Positions 1 through 5,880 of a stretch of 9,776 nucleotides of DNA are shown piece by piece. The notes beneath the pieces are model-generated. The model saw nothing but the letters and a program-made list of their open reading frames with translations. It did no database searches and was not told where the DNA came from. The stretch lies in NCBI GenBank assembly GCA_020348625.1, contig CP070752.1, forward strand, positions 1,204,435 to 1,214,210, in the 5' to 3' direction. The stretch's first letter is position 1. Each line of letters begins with the position of its first letter. Made by a program: the position numbers and the translations under genes. The stretch is from Deltaproteobacteria bacterium. GTDB lineage: Bacteria > Desulfobacterota > DSM-4660 > Desulfatiglandales > B25-G16.

Positions 1-362
1 AGCCCTTTAGAGACCTAGACCATGTGAAAGCCGAGGACCGCCCCGGTCATGTGGGAGAACGGGTGACAACCATCGGGTGGCTGGTGACCGGGAAGACGGT
101 GCACACCAGAGAGGGTGATCCCATGAAATTCGTCTCCTTTGAGGATACTACCGGCCTCTATGAAGCCGTGTTCTTCCCAAAGGCATATAATCAATACTGT
201 CACATGCTGAATGAGACGCGCCCCTACATCCTCAAAGGTAAGGTGGAGGAGGATTTCAGCTCCATAACCCTCACGGTGAGCTGGATAGGCTTTCTGGATA
301 GATACAGGCAGGACCTCTATCAACTTTCCAAAAGAAACGGGAAGGTAAGACAATATAGTTAA
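1..362 (+). CDS. dnaE: DNA polymerase III alpha subunit (DnaE family), C-terminal part
   Basis: This is the 3' end of a gene that enters from outside the window; codons are in frame from base 3 and the TAA is at 360-362. The visible 119 residues form an OB-fold (tRNA_anti type) as found near the C-terminus of DnaE polymerases. Diagnostic stretches are 'GWLVTGKTVHTREGD', 'MKFVSFEDTTGLYEAVFFP' and 'PYILKGKVEED'. In DnaE this fold binds single-stranded DNA beside the polymerase core. Only about 25 residues follow the last OB strand, so the long tau-binding C-terminal domain of replicative proteobacterial DnaE1 appears to be absent. That makes an accessory, error-prone-type DnaE (DnaE2/ImuC-like) plausible, but the catalytic part cannot be seen. 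The GTG at 24 is only an internal Val codon, because the frame is open to the window edge. Family certain, subtype inferred. Confidence 0.85.
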   Translation, partial: PFRDLDHVKAEDRPGHVGERVTTIGWLVTGKTVHTREGDPMKFVSFEDTTGLYEAVFFPKAYNQYCHMLNETRPYILKGKVEEDFSSITLTVSWIGFLDRYRQDLYQLSKRNGKVRQYS

Positions 363-552
363 CAAAGCTCCCCGCTGCCCCGCAAGGCCGGACCTACCCT
401 GCCCTCCGACAGGCCCTAGGGTATCCTGGCCGAGGTGAATAAAAGATCCTTACCCAGTACGGGATTGGTAAGTTATAAACCTCACGCACAAGCCACGCTT
501 TGAATACCTGCGCAACCACAAAGCAAGTGCTTGCTATACTTCATCGGAAATC
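363..552. other. Intergenic region with inverted repeats after dnaE
   Basis: No gene is supported here. It holds TACCCT (395-400) against AGGGTA (418-423), with GCC (401-403) and GGC (412-414) pairing inside, which could fold at the end of the dnaE transcript but has no T tract. It also holds CTTACC (449-454) against GGTAAG (467-472), and the 14-nt dyad at 522-535 listed separately. It probably combines the dnaE 3' end with the control region of the hydrolase gene. Confidence 0.4.
522..540 (+). promoter_or_regulatory. Dyad AGCAAG-TG-CTTGCT overlapping an extended -10 box
   Basis: A perfect 6-bp inverted repeat (522-527 and 530-535) with a 2-bp centre ends inside TG-C-TATACT (532-540), which has the form of an extended -10 promoter (TGnTATAAT, one mismatch in the hexamer). 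No good -35 lies upstream, as is allowed for extended -10 promoters. The dyad could be an operator for this promoter, or an activator site centred near -60 of the promoter at 553-581. Seen directly: the dyad and the hexamer. The regulatory role is inferred. Confidence 0.35.
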
Positions 553-581
553 TTGACAACATCAAGGCCCTCACGTACATT
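553..581 (+). promoter_or_regulatory. Sigma-70-type promoter candidate for the hydrolase gene
   Basis: A perfect -35 box TTGACA (553-558) is followed after 17 bp by TACATT (576-581, four of six matches to TATAAT). Transcription would begin near 588 and give an untranslated leader of about 50 nt before the ATG at 641. It is suitably placed to drive the hydrolase gene and probably the kinase gene behind it. Confidence 0.5.
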
Positions 582-640
582 AAAATCCCGAAAATTATCC
601 CAAACTATTACATGCTCCAAAAAGCTCTGAGGAGGAAATA

Positions 641-2461
641 ATGGCTACCAAGGAAGGCCAGTTCGTTTATTCGCCATTCGCCCCACCGGTGGACTATGAG
701 CCTCCAGTATTGTATGAGAAGATGGCCCAGGAAAGAGATGTAATGGTTGCCATGCGTGATGGCGTTAAGGTGTGTGTTGATGTTTATCGCCCTGATACTA
801 AGACGAAGGTGCCAGCCATTTTGTCTTTCGCCCCGCATTTCAAAGACTGGCAGTCACCAGAGGAGGCCAAGGCAATAATGTCTCAGCCAGCCTGGTCCAC
901 CCTGTGGATGGGGCATATAGAAGCCGGCGATACAGACTATCTGGTGTCCAGAGGGTATGCCCACGTTATTGGCAACATGAGGGGAATAGGCAAATCAGAA
1001 GATGGCCCACCTTCCGACTATGATGCCTATGACGTGATCGAGTGGATCGCCAAACAACCCTGGTGCGACGGCCAGGTCGGAATGATGGGGCTGTCTGCCT
1101 TCGGCGGGGCACAAATTGCGGCCGCCAAGCAACAGCCTCCACACCTGAAAGCGATATTTGCTGCTGACCCAATGTGGCAGTATTTTCAGGATAAGGTCCC
1201 TGGTGGCATGATATCTTCGTTTCCGTGGGTGCCTATGATTGTGAATGCAAGCCACGAAAAAGTGGGGCTCCCTGGGCCTCTTCCTCCTGAAAAGGAGAAG
1301 CTGTGGAAAGAGGCAATGAACAACCCAGACTACCTGATGTATGCCCAGATATTTAACATTATAGACATGAAGGGGCAAATCAATCCCTTGGGAACCTTTG
1401 ATTTCCTGATAGACCCCTTCGCTGCCGAGGGCCAGGAAAAGGAGGTTGACGAGAGTATCAAGGACATAAGAATCCCGGTTTATACGGGCTCAGGTTGGTA
1501 CGCTTTTACTTATAAATTCCATCTGCTTGGGGCACAAAGCCTGTGGTTAGCACTGAATAGACTGAATAAGGACGTACCGAAAAAACTCATGTTCTGCGGG
1601 CCGGCTCATATGGAGCGGCCTTTCCATCAGTACGCTAACGAGGTCGTTAGGTGGTATGACTACTGGATAAAGGGCATAAAGAACGGCATAATGGATGAAC
1701 CCAAGGTCAAGTTCTGGGTAGAAGGAGCCGAAAAATGGTTTGCCTCGGATGATTGGCCAGTGCCAGGAACCAAATGGAAGTCTCTCTATCTGCACACTTG
1801 GGAGCGACTGAGGCCTGAGCCTTTTTCACCGTTCAGTCGTGAGAGTTATGACGTGCCTGATTCTTTCGTCCAGATGCCGCCAACTCACACCAATAGAATA
1901 CAGAAGCTCAGGTATCTCACCGATCCATTACCTGACGATACGCTAGTTGCCGGGCCCATATCCTTGACGCTTTATGCCTCTATTGATCAAGAAGACACCA
2001 ACTGGATAGTAGTGCTTAAAGACGTCGGTCCGGATGCAGGAAGGCGGACAGCCCGGGCTGGAGAGCGAGAAATACCAGCCAATCTGCCAGAGAAGGAGTT
2101 GACAAGAGGTTGGCTTAAGGCTTCAAATAGAGCTATTGATGCCGTAAGGTCAACGCCCTGGAGACCGTGGCATCCGCTGACCAGACAGGCGGCTAAACCG
2201 GTGGTGCCGGGAGAAATCACTGAATACCAGATTGACATTCTGCCCAACGCGAATATGTTCAGGAGGGGTCACCGCATCTGTCTGGAGATTACGAGCATGG
2301 ACTTGCCAACCGGTACCGCGGGTTACACCGACGTTGAATATATCCCGTACCATATATGCAGTAGCAGGACAACACTCCATAATGTTTACCATAGTTACAA
2401 ATACCCATCACAACTGCTGCTGCCCATCATTCCGGCAAGCGCCCAGCGATGGATAGAATAA
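641..2461 (+). CDS. CocE/NonD-family alpha/beta-hydrolase (peptidase S15-like)
   Basis: A 606-residue protein of the CocE/X-Pro dipeptidyl-peptidase (S15) superfamily, whose members hydrolyse acyl esters or peptides. The ATG follows AGGAGG (630-635) by 5 nt. An N-terminal alpha/beta-hydrolase domain (about 30-345) has 'MRDGVKVCVDVYRP' (38-51), 'GNMRGIGKSEDG' (111-122) and the nucleophile elbow G-L-S-A-F-G with Ser152. A C-terminal beta-sandwich of the PepX_C type follows (about 380-606). His323 in 'CGPAHMERPF' matches the family's catalytic His. The catalytic Asp of the usual 'GWYD' motif is replaced: the sequence is G-W-Y-A with Ala288. No signal peptide is seen, so it is probably cytoplasmic. 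The dyad and promoters upstream suggest it leads a transcript including the kinase 43 nt downstream. Superfamily sure; substrate unknown. Confidence 0.9.
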   Translation: MATKEGQFVYSPFAPPVDYEPPVLYEKMAQERDVMVAMRDGVKVCVDVYRPDTKTKVPAILSFAPHFKDWQSPEEAKAIMSQPAWSTLWMGHIEAGDTDYLVSRGYAHVIGNMRGIGKSEDGPPSDYDAYDVIEWIAKQPWCDGQVGMMGLSAFGGAQIAAAKQQPPHLKAIFAADPMWQYFQDKVPGGMISSFPWVPMIVNASHEKVGLPGPLPPEKEKLWKEAMNNPDYLMYAQIFNIIDMKGQINPLGTFDFLIDPFAAEGQEKEVDESIKDIRIPVYTGSGWYAFTYKFHLLGAQSLWLALNRLNKDVPKKLMFCGPAHMERPFHQYANEVVRWYDYWIKGIKNGIMDEPKVKFWVEGAEKWFASDDWPVPGTKWKSLYLHTWERLRPEPFSPFSRESYDVPDSFVQMPPTHTNRIQKLRYLTDPLPDDTLVAGPISLTLYASIDQEDTNWIVVLKDVGPDAGRRTARAGEREIPANLPEKELTRGWLKASNRAIDAVRSTPWRPWHPLTRQAAKPVVPGEITEYQIDILPNANMFRRGHRICLEITSMDLPTGTAGYTDVEYIPYHICSSRTTLHNVYHSYKYPSQLLLPIIPASAQRWIE

Positions 2462-2485
2462 CAAAGCCTGTCATGTGACAGAGCG

Positions 2486-2497
2486 AAAGGAGGGAGG
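2486..2497 (+). promoter_or_regulatory. Ribosome binding site deciding the TTG start of the kinase gene
   Basis: AAAGGAGGGAGG contains AGGAGG (2488-2493) and a second GGGAGG core (2492-2497), 11 and 7 nt before TTG 2505. This purine block is what an in-frame GTG at 2475 would translate as K-E-G-G, which argues that it is a ribosome binding site and not coding sequence. Confidence 0.75.
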
Positions 2498-2504
2498 AAC
2501 GAGC

Positions 2505-3653
2505 TTGGCGCTCATCGAAAAAACGGAACAGACCCGAAGTTTCATGAAGAGTCTGGGTTTCCCCGATCTTAGCATTCACCAGTCTATCAATCACTTCGAT
2601 TTCACCAAGACGAACCGGAGAACCCTCATCATTGGTCCTATGGGCTCAGGCAAGACCGAGTTTTCTGCCCGCATATACCGTGACTCACAGGTGGCAATGA
2701 AGAAATCCGAAAAGGTTCGGGATGTTACAACCAGCGGAATCGTTGACCGCCGCAATGTCTTCTATATCCGTTCCACGATCGATGACAAAAGATTCGAGGA
2801 GTGCCCGAGTAATGCCATCGCCTACCGGGGCGGTTATGTGGCCCTCGGTAACAATATGGCAAGCATCGGGGATTCCTTTGACCTGGAAGGGGTGCTCGAA
2901 AGCAACCCGACGGTGGGCACATGGATCATCGACGAGGCTGAGTTTTTTGACGAGCGCATTGCCTATGTGATTGCCCAACATGCAAAGCAGCGAAGCCTCA
3001 ACTTCATATTCCCCATGCTCATACTCAACTTCCGCAAAGACCTCTTCAACCGGACGGCTAGGCTCATCATGGAAGAATCGACAGATGTGTTTCCCCTCAC
3101 CGCCTATTGCGAGCACCCCGACTGCATCGCTGATTCCTATTATACCTATCGGTTCTATTCAGTGGAGGGAATGGAATGCCCGGCGCTTTACTTCGACCCC
3201 CTCATTATTGTGGGTGGCGACAGGCGTACGAATGACCCGAAAATCCCAAACTATGCTACACGCTGTGACCATCACCACTACCTCCCCGGAAAGGAGTACA
3301 CCTTTATGATACTGAAACCACTCGGAGAATTGGCCTACGCGGGAAATCTCAAACCCTTAATCAAAGAGCTGAACCTGCTGAAGCAAGATATGCAACGCTC
3401 AGAGCTGTACAAACATTTCGTTCATAAGTACGTCAAGGTCGAAGCCCCGAAGCCCATCATGATGAACGCCCTCAGAGTCAGCTGTATAGCTGAAAAAGCC
3501 CTTATGTACCTCTTCTCCGAGGAGAATATCATAAGTGCGGGGCAAATGGAGTATCTGGCACGGGAGATCGGCGGGGATACGGATTATATAAACGAGCGGC
3601 TCGCTGAAAATCGCAAGATGCCACTCACACACCCCCAAGAGGGATCACGGTAA
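2505..3653 (+). CDS. TK1-type (thymidine kinase-like) P-loop nucleoside kinase, enlarged
   Basis: A 382-residue protein with a type II (TK1) thymidine kinase core, an enzyme class that phosphorylates thymidine with ATP for nucleotide salvage. In order: Walker A G44-PMGSGK-T51; 'YIRSTIDDKRF' (about 87-97) and 'AYRGGYVALG', matching the nucleoside-site strand; 'IIDEAEFFDE', where D143-E144 match the family DE(A/G)QFF and E144 the catalytic Glu; 'LNFRKDLFNRTA' (about 174-185), like the TK1 'DFRgkpF' segment. A zinc site C202-x4-C207 with C254-x2-H257 lies around 'IVGGDRRTNDPKIPNYATRC', as in the TK1 lasso region. Oddities: Q of DEAQFF is Glu, the first Cys pair is spaced by 4 instead of 2, and about 120 residues follow the zinc site, roughly doubling the usual 190-230. 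TTG start chosen for its Shine-Dalgarno. Fold sure; substrate not. It lies 43 nt after the hydrolase gene, probably on the same transcript. Confidence 0.8.
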   Translation: MALIEKTEQTRSFMKSLGFPDLSIHQSINHFDFTKTNRRTLIIGPMGSGKTEFSARIYRDSQVAMKKSEKVRDVTTSGIVDRRNVFYIRSTIDDKRFEECPSNAIAYRGGYVALGNNMASIGDSFDLEGVLESNPTVGTWIIDEAEFFDERIAYVIAQHAKQRSLNFIFPMLILNFRKDLFNRTARLIMEESTDVFPLTAYCEHPDCIADSYYTYRFYSVEGMECPALYFDPLIIVGGDRRTNDPKIPNYATRCDHHHYLPGKEYTFMILKPLGELAYAGNLKPLIKELNLLKQDMQRSELYKHFVHKYVKVEAPKPIMMNALRVSCIAEKALMYLFSEENIISAGQMEYLAREIGGDTDYINERLAENRKMPLTHPQEGSR

Positions 3654-3846
3654 AATCGCCCTCGTAAACGGCAGGGACTGCACCGAGAGCCAGCGATTGG
3701 TCGTCGATGAGGGTAAATTCGGGTGATCCGGATTCGCACCTTTCACCGGTATAAACTGTTTGTCAGGGTACCTGTAACACATCGCTGAATCATCGGGGAG
3801 CGACTTCCGCTTCAATCCGTAATAGCTATTTAGAGGAGGAAAACTC
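3654..3846. other. Intergenic region with ambiguous short open frames
   Basis: A 193-nt gap before the metallo-hydrolase gene. No clear promoter or terminator is visible. On the minus strand a 45-codon frame without start codon (3762 down to 3625) reads like protein, for example 'SPEFTLIDDQSLALGAVPAVYEG'. On the plus strand a frame out of phase with the kinase reads 'GKIALVNGRDCTESQR' and stops near 3729. Both cannot be genes; either could be a remnant or chance. The last bases hold AGGAGG (3834-3839), the ribosome binding site for ATG 3847. Confidence 0.35.
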
Positions 3847-4806
3847 ATGGACCATGTGCCGGTTCAATTGAAGGAAGTAAATCGTGTGGAAATCCTGACC
3901 CTTATGGACAATTATGTGGACGTCCTGCTTGGAAGCACGGATGTGGTCACTCGACCGCCACTGGCAAAAGGCCCTGAAATCCCAACCGATAACCTGCTGG
4001 CCGAGCATGGCCTCTCCATGCTGGTAATGGCTTATCAGGGAAAAGAAAAACACACCGTGCTCTTTGATACCGGCCATACTTCCGTCGGCGTCCCACACAA
4101 TATCGACCTCTTAGAAGTGAACTTGGACGAAGTAGAGGCCCTGGTCCTGAGCCACGCCCATATGGACCACACTGGGTCACTTGCCATTGTGCTCGACCAA
4201 ATAGACAAATCCATTCCATTGGTGGTCCACCCCGAGGCCTTTGTGTGGCCCCGGTATTTTGGGCTGGACGACGGGCGAAAGCTTCGATTCCCTCGCACGC
4301 TTGTAAAGGCCGACCTGGAGCATCGAAAGGTCGAGCTCGTAGTGACCAAAACACCGACCCTTCTTGCCCATGATCTGGTAGCTGTAACCGGTGAGGTGGA
4401 GCGGGTTACTGAATTTGAAAAAGGCCTGCCCAATGCCGTCCTAGAAAGGAACGGAAAACTTGAACAAGACCCCATTGCCGACGATCAATCCCTAGTCCTC
4501 AATCTCAAAGGTAAAGGCCTGGTCGTACTCTCCGGCTGTGCCCACGCGGGTATCATCAATACCATTCTTCATGCCCAAAAGATCACCGGCATCAAGGAAA
4601 TTTACGCAGTTATCGGAGGATTTCACCTGTCAGGGCCCTTTTTTGAGCCCATTATTGAAGAGACCATCGGGAAACTAAAACAGATGGAGCCGGCGGTGCT
4701 TGTGCCTATGCATTGTACCGGATGGAAGGCTATTGAACGCTTTTCCCAGGAATTTCCGCAATCCTTTATCCTGAACAGCGTGGGATCAAGGTTTACGCTC
4801 TCATAA
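3847..4806 (+). CDS. Metallo-beta-lactamase-fold hydrolase, COG1237 (RFA-P synthase-like)
   Basis: A 319-residue metal-dependent hydrolase. AGGAGG (3834-3839) lies 7 nt before the ATG. The binuclear metal motif H103-A-H105-M-D107-H108 follows strand 'VLFDTG' (D74) and 'VEALVLSHAH'. Later metal or active-site candidates are C231-A-H233 in 'LSGCAHAGIINT', H260 in 'GGFHLSG' and H289-C290 in 'PMHCTGW'. The combination 'SGCAHAGIINT', 'GGFHL' and 'HCTGWKA' marks the COG1237 group, often annotated as 7,8-dihydropterin-6-methyl-4-(beta-D-ribofuranosyl)aminobenzene-5'-phosphate synthase-like; in most bacteria that reaction is not proven. No signal peptide, so cytoplasmic. Flanking gaps of 193 and 207 nt suggest a transcription unit of its own. 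Fold and metal site sure, substrate unknown. Confidence 0.9.
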   Translation: MDHVPVQLKEVNRVEILTLMDNYVDVLLGSTDVVTRPPLAKGPEIPTDNLLAEHGLSMLVMAYQGKEKHTVLFDTGHTSVGVPHNIDLLEVNLDEVEALVLSHAHMDHTGSLAIVLDQIDKSIPLVVHPEAFVWPRYFGLDDGRKLRFPRTLVKADLEHRKVELVVTKTPTLLAHDLVAVTGEVERVTEFEKGLPNAVLERNGKLEQDPIADDQSLVLNLKGKGLVVLSGCAHAGIINTILHAQKITGIKEIYAVIGGFHLSGPFFEPIIEETIGKLKQMEPAVLVPMHCTGWKAIERFSQEFPQSFILNSVGSRFTLS

Positions 4807-4845
4807 AATCGCGGCCAAAACAGATATTCGAAAGCTGGTTTATTG

Positions 4846-4874
4846 TTGACAAAACAGCGCGTAAGCATTAAAAA
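4846..4874 (+). promoter_or_regulatory. Sigma-70-type promoter candidate for the CooT-family gene
   Basis: A perfect TTGACA (4846-4851), 17 bp, then TAAAAA (4869-4874, four of six matches) in an A-rich stretch. The predicted start near 4881 lies just before the large inverted repeat, so the repeat would sit in the 5' leader of the CooT-family gene and not at the end of the metallo-hydrolase message. Confidence 0.45.
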
Positions 4875-4896
4875 AATAAGTGTGTAGCACGAAGCT

Positions 4897-4975
4897 GCAA
4901 CATGCCGGAAAGGCGGAGAAAGCCAGAAAGGCTCATCCAGTGATCAAATATATGCCCTTTCCGGTTTTTTGTTGC
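4897..4975 (+). promoter_or_regulatory. Structured leader: long inverted repeat with T6 tract (attenuator or terminator)
   Basis: CCGGAAAGG (4905-4913) pairs perfectly with CCTTTCCGG (4956-4964), which is followed at once by six T (4965-4970). An outer stem GCAACA (4897-4902) pairs with TGTTGC (4970-4975). Inside the 42-nt loop a small hairpin AGCC/GGCT (4921-4924, 4930-4933) can form. A stem plus T tract is terminator-like, but the big structured loop and the outer stem are not those of a simple terminator. With a promoter before it and a gene 39 nt after it, it could be a transcription attenuator or riboswitch; I do not recognise a known class. It may equally end the upstream transcript. 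Confidence 0.5.
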
Positions 4976-5013
4976 GAGGTCGGCGCTTTAATGTAAAGAA
5001 TGGAGGCAAAAAG

Positions 5014-5202
5014 ATGTGCGAAGCCAATGCTTATCTGATTGAGAGCGGCGAAGAAACCTTAGTCATGGAGAATGTGGATGTCCTGAGACCCGAAGGAAAC
5101 GGTGTCTTTCTTCAGGATATTTTCGGTGGTCAACGCACCATCAAGGCGAGAATCAAGGAGTTGAACCTCGTTGACCATAGGATCTTGTTGGAAGCAGAAT
5201 AG
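5014..5202 (+). CDS. CooT-family nickel-binding small protein
   Basis: A 62-residue protein of the CooT family (formerly 'predicted RNA-binding protein', PF10133). The start 'MCEANAYL', the centre 'VMENVDVLRPEGNGVFLQDIFG' and the end 'RTIKARIKELNLVDHRILLE' match the family along its whole length. In Rhodospirillum rubrum CooT binds Ni(II) through the Cys next to the initiator Met and helps nickel supply to carbon monoxide dehydrogenase; C2 is present here. The ATG at 5014 is chosen because GGAGG (5002-5006) precedes it by 7 nt and it puts the essential Cys at position 2. An earlier in-frame TTG at 4969 lies in the T tract and would bury that Cys. No coo genes are visible, so the nickel enzyme served is unknown. 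The His-rich gene follows after 30 nt. Confidence 0.85.
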   Translation: MCEANAYLIESGEETLVMENVDVLRPEGNGVFLQDIFGGQRTIKARIKELNLVDHRILLEAE

Positions 5203-5232
5203 AGACGTTAAACCCTTTTCGGGGAACCAATT

Positions 5233-5481
5233 GTGAGCCACCATCACCATGACCACGGCACCGCTGCTGAACAAGGTAGCCTATCAGAAAGAGAAAAACT
5301 GGAAAGGCTCCTGGAACATTGGGTTAAACACAATGATGACCACGTAAAAACTTATCGTGAGTGGTCGGAAAAGGCAGAGGCACTTAACTTACAAGATGTG
5401 GCAACCCTTCTGGAAGAGGCCTGTAAAGTAACAGCGTCCCTGAACGAGCTGTTCAAAAAGGCAATTGAAAAGATAGGCTGA
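5233..5481 (+). CDS. His-rich small helical protein next to CooT, putative metal binder
   Basis: An 82-residue protein. The start is GTG, with a modest GGGGA (5221-5225) 7 nt upstream. The N-terminus 'SHHHHDHG' offers five His within eight residues. The rest is predicted mainly helical and charged (about 17-50 and 54-81), with H29, H33 and H37 at i, i+4, i+8 on one face of the first helix, beside 'HWVKHNDDHVKTYREW'. There is one Cys (C64), no signal peptide and no membrane segment. From memory, similar His-tailed proteins occur beside CooT genes in other anaerobes. Together with the nickel protein 30 nt upstream, this suggests nickel storage or hand-over in the cytoplasm, but the role is inferred. 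It is a real gene: clean amphipathic helices and tight coupling to the gene before it. Confidence 0.75.
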   Translation: MSHHHHDHGTAAEQGSLSEREKLERLLEHWVKHNDDHVKTYREWSEKAEALNLQDVATLLEEACKVTASLNELFKKAIEKIG

Positions 5482-5880
5482 CAATCCAATCTTGTTGGTC
5501 TTCCATACAGTTCGAGTAAAAACGCCCGCACTTGCCCCATGCCTGTATCATATTGCAAAGCCTTTTCTCATAGCCAATATCGCGTACGCAAATTTCCCGA
5601 GAAACCATCGCCCATTCGCTAAAGGCGCCCCAATACGTAGCTACGAAGTAACCCTTCCTTCCAAAACAAGTACATGGTGTGGCTCCCCCATTACTTCCTA
5701 AGCCCCCGAACCATAGAGTACTGGATAAGCTCGTCAAGCGCTGCGTGACCTGATAGCAGGCGCCCTGAGATGGGCGGAGAAAGCAGTTTTTTATTGCTTA
5801 TATCGGCAAATGTGCTAAAAATAAATGTTTTAAAATCGTGAGCTTGCTTTTGGCGTTGCCGGTAACCACTAAGAAATACA
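5482..5880. other. 399-nt region without a convincing gene, upstream of xerC
   Basis: No reading frame here has a ribosome binding site or a recognisable product. A minus-strand frame (5737 to 5453, TTG start) is rich in Trp and Cys, overlaps the end of the His-rich gene and is not convincing. Visible structure: perfect palindromes GCGTACGC (5582-5589) and CGTAGCTACG (5636-5645), the hairpins at 5738-5776 with a T6 run (listed separately), and an AT-rich stretch (about 5787-5836) that probably contains the xerC promoter, including TAAAAT at 5831-5836 without a clear -35 box. Confidence 0.45.
5738..5799 (+). terminator. Tandem hairpins with T6 run (terminator or leader RNA)
   Basis: GCGCTGC (5738-5744) pairs with GCA-G-GCGC (5756-5763) with one bulged G. 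CGCCC (5761-5765) pairs with GGGCG (5772-5776) over a 6-nt loop. The two stems share bases 5761-5763 and so exclude each other. Then AAGCA (5781-5785) pairs with TGCTT (5795-5799) around T6 (5787-5792). The T run is 10 nt after the second stem, so this is not a textbook terminator. It may end the CooT operon or be an alternative-fold leader. Confidence 0.3.

Noticed and set aside
2475..2504. Earlier GTG start for the TK1-like kinase
   Set aside because: The extra ten codons consist largely of the AGGAGGGAGG ribosome binding site for the TTG at 2505.
4035..4475. Minus-strand frame of 146 codons inside the metallo-hydrolase gene
   Set aside because: Antisense shadow; Ser/Thr/Arg-rich composition and no family features.
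4969..5013. Earlier TTG start for the CooT-family protein
   Set aside because: It lies inside the T tract and outer stem, and would move the nickel-binding Cys away from position 2; ATG 5014 has a good ribosome binding site.
5582..5645. Palindromes GCGTACGC and CGTAGCTACG as a possible dif site near xerC
   Set aside because: They lack the 11-6-11 layout and the TTATGTTAA-like half-site of dif; short perfect palindromes of this size are not rare.
5453..5737. Minus-strand frame of 94 codons in the gap before xerC
   Set aside because: It starts with TTG without a ribosome binding site, overlaps the end of the His-rich gene by 29 nt, is unusually rich in Trp and Cys, and resembles no family I know.
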